DNA of 64,000 nucleotides from Lagopus muta (taxonomy: Eukaryota > Chordata > Aves > Galliformes > Phasianidae). Position 1 is the stretch's first letter, and every line of letters begins with the position of its first letter. A model generated the notes under the pieces. It saw only the letters and a list, made by a program, of their open reading frames with translations. It made no database searches and had not been told where the DNA came from. The stretch covers positions 86,212,788-86,276,787 of the forward strand of contig NC_064435.1 of the NCBI RefSeq assembly GCF_023343835.1, in the 5' to 3' direction. A program made the position numbers and the translations under genes. Shown here piece after piece: positions 12,560 to 22,431 of this stretch.

Positions 12560-12582
12560 CGATACGTCGACGCATACGTCAT
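12560..12582 (+). promoter_or_regulatory. CpG cluster with CRE-like site
   Basis: Five CpG dinucleotides fall within 19 bases (12560-12578) of otherwise AT-rich, CpG-poor DNA. The segment contains TATCGATA, CGTCGACG and, at 12575-12582, TACGTCAT, whose complement ATGACGTA resembles a CREB/ATF site. Function is inferred from motif shape only. Confidence 0.3.
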
Positions 12583-13586
12583 TCATTTTCATTTATTAAT
12601 TGTGGTCAAAGCAATACACCAGGAAGAACATGAGGCCATACAGCCATCCAGTCAATTTGAATATGATTTTTTGCAGTGTTTTGTTTGTGGTTTTCTCCAA
12701 GACTGCCTGAATTGAGCATTTCCACTGCCACGGAGGTGCCTCTGCCACCTCCTGAGCTATGTCCTGGCAACCACGGGGGTGTTGACTCTCTCCTCTTTGA
12801 AGATCTCCTGTCCTTCCAGGTGAACGACCTGAAATGACATCCTGCCTTCTGTCCGTCCCAGCCATAGGTGACCAGATGGTCTCTTGAGAAAATCCTGCTT
12901 TACTGACAAATCTCCTGGCAAGATATCCTGGCTTCGTTGATGCTGGTGGCAAGGTTCCCAGAGGACAAGGTCAATCCCTACCACATACCTGACCACCTTC
13001 TGTCTGTGCCTCCTGCCCTGGGCTAGCAGAGACCGTGCCCTTGAAGGTCTGCTGTGCTGAAGGCATGGCCCATGGCAGAAAGTTCTGCAGTGTTGCTCCG
13101 TGGAAAAACCCTGATGTAGACATATTTATGTCAGACAAGCATCCTTTTGCTGGCAAGGCTTATTTAGCTCTGGAAATTGTTGTGAGCCTTTCTTATCTAC
13201 TCTAGATATAATAAGTTGTGCTTGAGAGTGTTTTATTTGGAATGCTTCCTCTTATTTTAAGTAGTCTAGATACAAACCTGAGGCAAAGACTTCTGTACTT
13301 ATAAAACAACGTAAAATTTAAAAAAAAAGCTCTAGAGAAAAGTAATTTGGTAACCCATCCACAATGACCAGATTTCTATATGGGGAAAATGTTTCTTATA
13401 TTTGCCAGCACAAGCAGAGATAACTTTCGTGCCATTTTTGTGAACACTGCACCCGCCTCATCCTTTCTTGTGTCACCAACAAAACCAGAACGGGATGCAA
13501 ACTGCATCAGATTTCTCCCATTGCTGACCTCGTTGCCACTTGTGGCAAAATGAAGACAACAAATCCTTGGAAATCACCATGTGTGT

Positions 13587-13607
13587 GTTTCAATTTTTAA
13601 TTGAAAC
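13587..13607. repeat. Perfect 9-bp inverted repeat, 3-base spacer
   Basis: GTTTCAATT and AATTGAAAC are separated by TTT. The arms contain homeodomain-like AATT cores and GAAAC ends, so this could be a dimer-binding site or a small hairpin. Confidence 0.9.
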
Positions 13608-13843
13608 TTCTTAGTTGAGCTGAAACTGGGGGAAGAGGGAAAAAAAAAACACAAAACAACACACTTCTCTCTCCTCCCAGTGAATAGAAACTAGAGCTAT
13701 TAGATTCACTTCAATTGCCTCACCTGACCTGAAATGAACTGCCTCCCTCAGGCCTGTAAGAAAATTCAATTAAAAGGTCCATCTGTGAGGCAGCAGCTGA
13801 GGGGGAATTACTGTAGGGAGGTCCACATTTTCATAAAAAAAGA

Positions 13844-13859
13844 CCCCCCCTCCCTCCCC
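13844..13859 (-). other. Potential G-quadruplex (minus strand)
   Basis: The plus strand has C7-T-C3-T-C4. The minus strand therefore has G4-A-G3-A-G7, which fits the usual pattern of four runs of three or more G with short loops. It also reads as CCCTCCC, the core bound by MAZ/KLF-type zinc fingers. It is followed by a C/T-rich tract to about 13877. Confidence 0.6.
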
Positions 13860-14170
13860 TCCTTCCTTCTCTATCCCTGATTAGGCTGTTCCTAACTGCT
13901 AAACCACAAGTCCCCCCAATTAACCAGATCTGACCAAGTCTCTTTCATTTGCTCCATTCAGATGTAGAAACACTATAGATTTGGTACGTCCCTCCAACAT
14001 CGTGGAGCTGGGGGGGAGGGAGCGGAGGACAGAGGTTGGGAATCAGGACAACCTACCCCAATTAAGCTGGCTGATGCAATGGGATTAATGACTGCTAATA
14101 TGCAAAAGACACTGCTGGCAGTGAAAATAATCACCATAAGGCAACAACAGTGCGCAGTGGCTTAGAAAAC

Positions 14171-14939
14171 GCAGAGGTGACAGGGAGACAAGCTGGCTGC
14201 AAGTCCCCCGCTTAGAAAGCAACACCCCCACTCCTTGGTCTGTGCTGCTGTGACCAGAAACTTGACTGAAATGGCTGCCCGGAGCCCAGAACCTGGTTGA
14301 TGCATGGCTTTTAGTGCCCTACTTATATTAAAGGCGTGCTAGAAAGGCTGTGAGGGAGCTGGGCAGTGTGAGAGCCCTGCAGCTGCCATAAACACACTTT
14401 CCTGCCAACAAGGGCTACAGTCAGGTATTCACCCAGCAGAGCCACTTCCATCCAAGGGAGGGTGATGAAGAGGCAGGAACTGATATATTTTTTATTTTCC
14501 TACTAGTGCTTTTTCAGGCACATTACACTGGGACTCATAACAAATAACTGAGCTTTTCTTCAGGCTCCTGCATGTTTTACTCCCCACTAGTGGGTAACCT
14601 AACTTAGCCATGCTGAGAATACATGTACTCCCTATGCACTCACTTCATTTGTTTTTGCACAGCGAATAATCAATCATTTAAAAGCACCCAGCTTGCTTCC
14701 CTGGCGTGGTATATTTTGTGCTGAGTTGCATCAATTCAGGAGGATTCATTCAAATATTGGCACTTTTGTGCTTCCTTCAGGTAGGGCTCTTGGAGCAGAG
14801 CACAATTAAAAACCTTCACGCTCCCCCGATAAGCTGGGTGTATATTGCTGTTTGCTTAGAAACAGAGACAGAACAAATCCTTCTTATGTCATTTGGGATA
14901 TTAAGGCAGGAAACATATCAACAATTCACAACATGAAAG
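14171..14939. other. Unique sequence between two enhancer-like blocks
   Basis: No gene is recognised. A further CAATTAA is at 14803-14809. The short frames at 14706-14936 show no family signature. Confidence 0.45.
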
Positions 14940-15480
14940 AGGTGCTAAATGCACTGTGCTTTTTTCATAAGCGTAAGACTTATCCGAGAGCGCCTGCGCA
15001 TTTGCTTTGCGGATATTTGGCACGCGAGACGTCTCAGCCTGTGTGGAGCAGTTTGGCAAATTGGTCCTTTGGTGTCTTTATTGGCTTGTTTTCACTTTTC
15101 CATTAAATATGTAAAATGAGCCTTGTTTTACTGCAATATCAACTGAAACTCTATTAAAAAATTATAGACAGTTCAGACAATAAAAGGCCCTGTAAATCAA
15201 CCAGAGATTGGTTATCTGCTCAACAAGATCATTAACTGTGCTCAGAGGGAGACAGCTGAGGCAGGCCGCTGGAGAGAAGATGCTGAAAATTAATTTCACA
15301 AGGAAACTTAGCCCTGCCAAGTTTGATTTCTTTTAGGGCCACTCCTTTGCTTTTATTATTCATTTTTCAAGGCAGCCTTTGAAATCTCCGTGTCTTTCCA
15401 TGAAGGGTTTTTGCAACGTGTATTTCAGTGAGACGTCCAAAATCTCACTCATATAAACTGTCACAGCTTGACAGTCTTGG
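14940..15480. promoter_or_regulatory. Candidate enhancer block with CpG cluster
   Basis: Eight CpGs occur between about 14971 and 15031, in a window where CpG is otherwise rare. They include an NRF1-type site (14990-15000) and the perfect palindrome GAGACGTCTC (15026-15035). Downstream to 15300 are AT-rich motifs such as CATTAAATATG, TAAATCAACC, GATCATTAACTG and AAAATTAATTTCAC, with PBX/MEIS, homeodomain or FOX character. There are no repeats and no long open frame. The block resembles a deeply conserved non-coding element, but that is a judgement from composition, not an alignment. Confidence 0.33.
14990..15000 (+). promoter_or_regulatory. NRF1-type binding site
   Basis: GCGCCTGCGCA matches the NRF1 consensus as I know it (GCGCNTGCGCR). 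NRF1 usually binds unmethylated CpG-rich promoters, so an isolated copy in gene-poor DNA is unusual. Binding is not demonstrated here. Confidence 0.45.
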
Positions 15481-16722
15481 ACCCTTGTGATGTTAAATCA
15501 AGTCCTGGAGGAGGTGCTTAGGGGAGTGCAAAATAGTGTCAGTGCCTGCTCTTATCCTGAAGTATTCGCACTGGAGATGTTGAATATTGTCTTCCATGCC
15601 ACACCTATAATTAATATTGAGCATGGCACCCTCTATGCAGCTGCTTTGTGTGTGTGCAGCATACGGGCTTTTTTTGCAAAGCTCTCCAGCTGCTTTCAAG
15701 CTGTTCCTTTGAATCTGCCACAATATTCACGTCTTCCTCCCCCACCATACTGAAGGACACTTAGCGATTTGTTTCTCCTTGACTCTTTCAAGCCCAGGTA
15801 TCTCTAATGGTTAATTGACAGTCAAAACTGAATAGGTGCTGGGTGAAGAGAGAGCAAGGAGTGGGCCAGCTCTCAGCAGGCAGGTATGGGATAAGGGCCT
15901 CTCCAGAGAAAGGAGAGTCTTCAAATATTAACACCCTTCGCCTAGAGCTGTTCAGAAAACCTTGGCCAAAACGATTAACATCTCTCTGTCTCTATTTCAT
16001 CCACGTAAGAGGCAGGAAGAACAATCTCTGAGAACTGGTGTGAGAAGAATTTGATGAGTGTTGGTAAATGGATTTCGATTCTTCAGAGGGAAACAGTATT
16101 GCCAGATTGGGGCACTCAAAAAAAGAAAAAAACAAACGTGGAAACAGGCTGTTTTGCAATACAAGGCTTAAAAGGTTGGTCGGACGACCTTTGTCACCTT
16201 CCTCGTGACCTTCCCTTTGCTGCCGTTGTTTTTTATTTTTGTTTTTCAAAATCCCCCCCATCAGGCTGTGTAATCACCTCGTAACTTAAGAAAAAGCATT
16301 GCTTCTCCTTTTCTGATGATAAATTTGGGATGCATCCTTAATGCAAGGGATTAATGGAATATCCTTCAGCAACACAAGATGAGATCTTGAGGAGCTGAGT
16401 GATAGAATGTAATGGCATGGGCAATCACTTAGGGGCTAATAAGAATTTATGTTAAAATGGAAACCCATCAATTGTAAATGACAGAAAAGGAGAAAGACAA
16501 GACTGGCCTATTAGTCAATCACAATGTCAATGAATCCCTGAAATGATGGGGCCAGGAAGAAAAAAAAAATAAAAGAAAAGTGAAAGTGAGAGATGATTTT
16601 CAACAAAGAGAGAGGGAAAGGGAAGTATTTCCATGTAGTTCCCTTTTAGGAGGCTTTGTTCTGCTCTGGTTGCTTCTGATGGCAAAAGCTGAACTCAGAC
16701 TGGGGCAGAGACAGGCTGCTGG
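15481..16722. other. Unique sequence, partly enhancer-like
   Basis: No gene is recognised. TTAATTG is at 15811-15817. The stretch 16280-16560 is repeat-free and rich in TAATGG, GCTAATAAG, CAATTGTAAATGACAG and TTAGTCAATCACAATG motifs, so it may belong to the same regulatory cluster as 13.5-15.5 kb. Confidence 0.35.
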
Positions 16723-16840
16723 GGTGATCAGGAAATGAGGGAACTTTATCTCCCAGGAGGAGAGTAGAAGAGCTGAGGTTGTTCAGTCTGGGAAAATAAA
16801 CATGAGGCCAGTTTTGTCTATAAAGATACAAGGCTCAACG
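16723..16840 (+). mobile_element. Probable decayed CR1 remnant
   Basis: The stretch TGATCAGGAAATG...GAGGTTGTTCAGTCTGGGAAA parallels the CR1 segment TGATCAGGGGACTG...GGGCTTGTTCAGCCTGGAGAA seen in the 8241-8922 copy, with many substitutions. No 3' tail is visible. If real, it is much older than the other copies. The boundaries are soft. Confidence 0.42.
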
Positions 16841-17189
16841 CTGAAAGAAGAACTAAAGGACAGAGCTGGTGTGAAGAGAAATGGATGCTAACTGGGCGTA
16901 GATGTAATTTAGACAAGATTTCCCAGCTGTCCTGGAGAGAGGCTCCAGAAGATTTGTCTTGTACAAGTGGAGCAATAGAGACAAGGATGTAGCAAATGAC
17001 CTCACTGATTTTAATATAGAAGCAAGCTGTTTAACTAAAGTTGGTTACTCATATGATGTGGTTACCACGAGGTATCAGTGGAGTGAAACTCATGGCATTG
17101 AAAGTTGCTTTTGGCATCTGTTTCTCTGCATAGGGTGCCAAGACAGGCATGTACTCTACCCACATTGCCCATCACAAAACACAAAGGCA

Positions 17190-17560
17190 GGGACTACAAG
17201 AATTCAGCTGGCAGAGTGAAGGAGGTGGTTGTCCCCCTCTGCTGTGCCTTTGTGAGGTCTCCTCTGGAGTACTGCATCCAGGCCTGAGGCCCCCAGAACA
17301 AGGAGCTGTTGGAGCCAGGCCAGAGGATGCCACAAGGATGCCTAGAAGGCTGGAGAAACTTTCCTGTGAAGAAAGCCTGGAGGAGCTGGGCTTGTTTAGC
17401 TCGGAAAAGGCTTCAGGGAGACATCATTGCAGTCTTCCAGCACTTAAAGGGGGCCTACAGGAAAGCTGGAGAGGGACTCTTTGTCAGGAAGTGTAGTGAT
17501 AAGACAAGGGATAATGAATTCAAATTAAAAGAAGATAGTTTAGATCAGATCTAAGGAAGA
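17190..17560 (+). pseudogene. CR1 reverse-transcriptase remnant, stop and frameshifts
   Basis: The frame beginning near 17216 reads KEVVVPLCCAFVRSPLEYCI, the CR1 reverse-transcriptase end, then meets TGA at 17285-17287 where related copies read a sense codon. Later conserved blocks (ELGLF, SSEK, and the AVFQHLKGAYRKAGEGLF block at about 17429-17486) fall in other frames. It is not functional. Confidence 0.88.
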
Positions 17561-17762
17561 AATTCTTCACTCAGAGGGTGGTGAGGCACTGGCACAGGCT
17601 GCCCAGGGAAGCTGTGGGTGCCCTGTCCCTGGAGGTGTTCTAGGCCAGGCTGGGAGCAACCCGGTCTCATGGAAGATGTCCTTGCCCATTGCAGCGGGGG
17701 TGGAGCTGGATGGTCTTTACAATCCCTTTCAATCCAAACCATTCAGTGATTCTATGATTCTA
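17190..17762 (+). mobile_element. CR1 LINE, 5'-truncated, plus strand
   Basis: Homology starts around 17190. It runs through GTACTGCATCCAGGCCTGAG, the GAGCTGGGCTTGTTTAGCTC block, GAAATTCTTCACTCAGAGGG and CTGCCCAGGGAAGCTGTGGG, and ends in the octamers ATTCAGTG, ATTCTATG and ATTCTA (17741-17762). About 570 bases. It is more diverged than the 8241-8922 copy and has different indels, so it is an independent insertion. Confidence 0.95.
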
Positions 17763-18200
17763 CAGCTGACATTAAATATACTTATAAATACCCACATTAA
17801 TGTGAGTGTACTTGCACGCTCACAGCAAACTCCTTTTTCTTGTCCAAATTACTGTGGTGTGTTACTCCATGTTTTGCTCCTCTGCTGAATTTAACCATAC
17901 ACTTGAGTGCTAAGCAGAGATCTGTGTCTTGTTTACATGCATGTAGCTTGCCAGCTACAGGCTGAGCCCTATCTGTAAAGAGCCCTCCAGGCACTGTTGC
18001 AGCATGAATTCTAAACACTATTTCCAAAGGACTCTGTCCTTTCCCTCTACAAAGGTTTATGAGGGTGAAACTGTGCACAGTGAGACCAAAGCATGGTTTC
18101 TACCCCACTATCCATTCAAGGAGGGGGCAACCATTGCAGAAGAAGAATGACAATTTCACATGGTAGGAGGAGATATTCATGTTAGAATAACAAGAATCCT

Positions 18201-18246
18201 TTAAAAACAAACAGCAACAAAACAAACAAACAATAAAAACAAACAC
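18201..18246. repeat. A/C-rich low-complexity tract (AAAC units)
   Basis: The plus strand is almost entirely A and C, with AAAC/AAACA units. Similar tracts occur at 22024-22102 and 48585-48656. Confidence 0.8.
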
Positions 18247-19153
18247 TTGATTTCCTTGCAATACATAATGCTGTGGAAAGTATTACCTAAGAGCAAAGAA
18301 TTGGCATTGCAATAAAGAATGTTAATTGTTTTTCAGTTATTAATTTTCACTTTTCACTTCAGGAAGCTTCTCTGATCATTAACAGATATCTCTATGGATA
18401 GTTGTCAAATGTGTTTTGTACTGTGGAAATTTATGTTTTGAGGCTGCCTGTGTTCCCAAATGTATGTTTTTGAGTGCTGTCCTCAAGAATTCAAGAGGAA
18501 TGAGTTCCTTTAAGGAAGTGCTGATCACCAGCCCTAAAAGCACGGTGTGGTTCAAGATATGGCTTAATTGAAAGCAAAGGTGAAGTATCAGAAATCACTA
18601 GATCATTAAAAAGAATACACACCTTGATTTGTCATTATTCAAATGGAATAGGTGCTACACTTTCTAAGAAATTACTGCTGCTGCATGTGGTCATCTAGAT
18701 CACCTGGGATTTTAGGATGCCTCTTTTCTGTGCCTTTATGCAACTAAAATACGTAACATTGTGCTGCTGAGTGTGACAGTTTTCTGCTAAGAGGAGGAAT
18801 GGACAGTTGACATGAATTACTCTACAGTACAGATCAGCAGCTTCTGTCTTTTTGTGGATATCTGCATGTCTGTGAGCCTCACAGTGTTGGCTTCAATTTT
18901 CTTATCTGTAAAAGTGGGGTTCTTGAATTCTTTGCTTCCCACAGTATTTGTGAGGCTTACTTTGTTACTGTTTGCAAAGCTGTTTGAATGTATAAAGCTC
19001 TATGCAAATATCAAGTTGCTCACTTACCAACATCCAGTAATGTAGGAGCCCTTTAGATATATAAGGTTTAGTTAAAGATGTGGAAATAATGCAATAATAG
19101 TAGGATATTGTATATCTAGTGTATCACTGTACTATGTGTAAGTGATGAGGCCA

Positions 19154-19173
19154 GTAATTACTGTTATAATTAC
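19154..19173. promoter_or_regulatory. Inverted pair of TAATTA-type sites
   Basis: GTAATTA and TAATTAC form a perfect 7-bp inverted repeat around CTGTTA. The left arm is itself part of the palindrome GTAATTAC. Paired TAAT cores are typical targets of paired-class homeodomain dimers. The assignment is by motif only. Confidence 0.35.
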
Positions 19174-20639
19174 CTTGTTTGGCTGCCTAAGTCCTAAGCC
19201 ATAGGACTGTTCTGTTTTTTTTCCTGCTTAAACTATTTCAGTGCTTTGAAACCTTTTTGTTTGTTTGTTTACAAGAAGGGAAGGAAAAACACCTCTACAC
19301 AGTGACAGAGCAGCAGATTTTAAGCTCTCTGGTAATTGATTTGCTCTTCTTAATTATCTCTTGCTAACCCTTGGGCCACAGGTTTGAATCCATTTTGTTC
19401 AAACATATCATTTAGAAGAACGTTTTGCCTTGATTTCAAAAGTAAACTTCTGTGATTAAAGCCAGTGAACGCTTGTCAAGTCAGCAACACTTTGGACTGT
19501 ATTGCTAACACAAAGGTTTAGGAAGAGAAATCCAAGCTTTCCAATGCCTGCATTCATGCCTTGCAATGATTCCAATTACGCTTAGAACAACATCTATTTT
19601 TTTTCCAGAGTTTGTGTATTTCGTATGGACTTGCCTTTTCAGTTATGCTTCTAGAGTTTTATTGCTCGAACTGTATTTGTCCTACTCTAGAGTAGATTCA
19701 CAAAGGATATTAAGAGGTGCTGTGAATTTTGCATGCTATAAATAATAGGGTCAAAGCCTTGCCCCAGAGAAATCAATGACAAAACCTTCTATAGATTGGA
19801 AAGGAATTACAATTTCACTCATTATGTTAGCATGAAAGTGATGTTAAAGCAATGCTAAGATAAACTGTGGAAGCTTTTGCCTGGTAGGTTTGACTATTTG
19901 TTTGGATTCATGGTCCATTATTCAACTCTAATGACCACTATTTATTTGTTCAGTCCAATAGTCTGAATTTTTTTTAGCACGTCCTTATTTTCTCAGTGTC
20001 CTACGCCTGAAAAGAGGTATGTGTGTGGTCTCTATTGCCTACATGTGGCTGTGTGGTCTTTCACGCTTATACCAATTTATCTGTTTACTTGATTAAGCCT
20101 ATCATAAATATTAGAATTTAGCTGAGGAGCTTACATTTGGCTAGGTAAAGCCTTTCTGATCCATAGATTGGTTTTCTGTGTTATCTGAACCTATCCAACG
20201 GTTATGGGATTCATGATAACGTCTGAATTTTACCATTTTTGTAAACAATGCACCCTAGTAGGAATTAACAGCAAGGAATAGCAGCAATATGATGGCTGTG
20301 CTTCCAGTTCTTTTGCTGTGAAGGACCAACTTTAGTAGCATCAAAATCCTGTGCCACAGAACTGAAATGTCAACCATTCAGATGAGAGCAGTTCTAGCAT
20401 TTGGGGCTTAATTACAGCTTTTCTCTGAGATCCTGGAAAGAAGCTGTGGTGAGAGCACAAATTTAAAGAACACGCTCCCTTTTCACCACTTAGGAAAGTG
20501 CAAGGTAGTTTTGATATCCCCAACAGGGCATCCTTTAGCCACCACAGAGCGATGTAAGAGACGGTTCACAGCTGTGCTCCAAAATAATACTGCTATTTAA
20601 ACACTCTCTCCCCAAACAAAAATGTGTTCATGCCGCCTA

Positions 20640-21130
20640 AAAACTATAATAGACATCTGAGAACATGAGAGCTCTTTCCTGGCCTTTTTTGACGCAGTCA
20701 TTTGGCTCTTACTCAACCTCTCCTTCTGTGGTGGGGCGATTTTTCTTTTATTCCTTGAGATATTTTTTGTGTGACGGCCACAGCAGAGGAACAATTAAAT
20801 CAAACGCAGCAAACTCTTGCTCGTTGGGTCAGCGCTGCCAGTTTCCAAGCCAATCAGCAGCAAAAACTCCATGTGGGAGATGCAGGCTTGTTTTGCTTTG
20901 TTGTTTTGTGTGTGTGTGTGTGTGTGTGGATAATTCCCTGCCATAAATCTTCCCGCACACTATCCCTTTCACTCTCTGATGTTAACAAGACTGGAATCTG
21001 CACATATACATACACGCATTGTCTGTCTCGAGCTGGCAACGTCTTGATAAGAGATTCATTATAATCCACCACTGTCAGACGGAGTTTTGAAATGATCTGC
21101 AAGGCGAAACATCATGTATATATTGAGGTT
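20640..21130. promoter_or_regulatory. Candidate enhancer block with CCAAT box
   Basis: Non-repetitive sequence on either side of a TG microsatellite. It holds AGCCAATCAG at 20848-20857, an exact match to the NF-Y consensus. It also has AACAATTAAATCAAA (SOX plus homeodomain type, about 20790-20805), GGGTCAGCGCTGCC and several CpGs. I see no transcription start signals around it, so an enhancer is likelier than a promoter. Confidence 0.3.
20907..20928. repeat. (TG)11 microsatellite
   Basis: Eleven uninterrupted TG units. It is likely polymorphic in length. Confidence 0.97.
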
Positions 21131-21135
21131 GGCTC

Positions 21136-21152
21136 TTTTTTTTTTTTTTTTT
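21136..21152. repeat. T17 homopolymer
   Basis: Seventeen T bases followed by AATTAAAT. Confidence 0.95.
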
Positions 21153-22023
21153 AATTAAATAGAAAAAGTGTCAAGAAACTTTCATCAAAGGTGCCAGGCA
21201 GCTGTTTCTTCTGAGGCATGTTGTTCTTTTCTCAGGCAGTGGATCTTTGATAACTGTCTCTCAGCACCCTCAGAAGTGTTTTCCAGGTTAGGAGGATGAG
21301 AGGGAAGAGATGGCAGTCACGATGCCACTGGTTGATAAAGCCAGAATGCAGACTAAGCCTTCAGATCAATAGGAATGCAGACAGCTGTAACACCAGACTG
21401 CCTGGTGTCAGCTTTAATTTTGCTTCCTGCGCTGGTTGCGCCCAACTTCAACCCTTGGAGCCAGACGAAACCTGCTGTTCCCAAGGTGCTCGTCTCTCAG
21501 GAGCAGCCTGTCAAGCGAACCGCTCAGAAGCATGGGACAAGCAGGTAGGCAGGAGAGCATTGCTGAGTGCCTGCACTTGTTTGTCCCCTTTGTCCTTTCC
21601 CCTGCATCTCCAAGTATCGTCATAAGTGCTTCAGCCATCCTGCCCCAGGTGTAGCAAGGGCAGTCCTGACTTCCTCTGTGGTCGCAACGACAAGGAAAGG
21701 TGGGGGTGAAATGGCTTCTTATCCTTGTTTCTAATGCCAGAGCTAAAGAGAGGATCTGTTTATGTTCTTTGTCAAACTGCTGACTTTTCAAATCAGCAGT
21801 GTCGTCTATGATTTTCAATGGGTTATAAAGCAGCTAACGACCAAAATGCATTAACAGATAGGGAGAGGAAAATGAAGAGGAGGAAGTCTTTCTCTGAAAG
21901 TCCAATTTTCATTATTAAAAGTTTACAAAACTCTCTATTGAACCAACTTTGTTTATTGAGCACATTTGAGGACATTTGCAAAGCAAGCATGCAACACCGG
22001 AATTGTTGTCATGAAAACTAGTA

Positions 22024-22102
22024 GTAAAATAAATAAAAACAAAACCAACCCAAAACCAAACTAAAATGAACAAAAAGGACAAAGCAAAACAAACCCCAAC
22101 AG
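22024..22102. repeat. A/C-rich low-complexity tract
   Basis: AAATAAATAAAAACAAAACC followed by many AAAC/AACC variants. The plus strand is nearly free of T for about 75 bases. Confidence 0.8.
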
Positions 22103-22414
22103 AATAGAAGCTCCACCCTCCTCAAATCTTCCTGTTTTATTTCTGGAGGTAAATGTAACTTAGAACCCTGCACCCCTTTTTTTCAAATTCTGAGTGAGTG
22201 CAGGTGTAAAATCTTGGTAAATCTTTTTAATTTTGCAAATGGTGACTCTGTCTTTAATCAGCTCAATAAACACGCAGGTATCATTCTCCCAAACAGTTTG
22301 GCAGTGCTGAATTTGAGTGAAAAACCTGCAGTGTTAGCAAATCTGCTTTTCTTATTGCTATTGTACAGGGCTCCTGGAAATCCTTTGATTTCACACACAT
22401 ACCTATATGTATAC

Positions 22415-22431
22415 ATATATATATATATATA
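22415..22431. repeat. (AT)8 microsatellite
   Basis: Alternating AT, preceded by TATATGTATAC, which is a degenerate part of the same repeat. Confidence 0.93.

Larger units (their letters stand above)
13540..14170. promoter_or_regulatory. Candidate homeodomain enhancer block
   Basis: This is unique, non-coding sequence dense in homeodomain-type motifs. CAATTAA lies at 13767-13773, 13917-13923 and 14059-14065, with its complement TTAATTG at 13597-13603. Two of the copies share the longer CCCCAATTAA. GATTAATGACTGCTAATATG with a near-octamer ATGCAAAA follows at about 14081-14106. Also present are a 21-base inverted repeat, a G-quadruplex-type tract and a CACTGC-TG-GCAGTG palindrome (14110-14123). 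Homotypic clustering of one 7-mer in unique DNA is what developmental enhancers of HMX, BARHL or LHX-type factors often show. Which factor, and whether the block is conserved, is not known from this window. Confidence 0.35.
17763..20639. other. Unique sequence, no gene recognised
   Basis: AT-rich single-copy DNA. An A/C-rich tract lies at 18201-18246, TTTG units at about 19254-19270, and a homeodomain-type inverted site at 19154-19173. The stretch 18290-18430 (GAATGTTAATTGTTTTTCAG, then TTATTAATTTTCACTTTTCA) has enhancer-like motif content. Confidence 0.45.
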
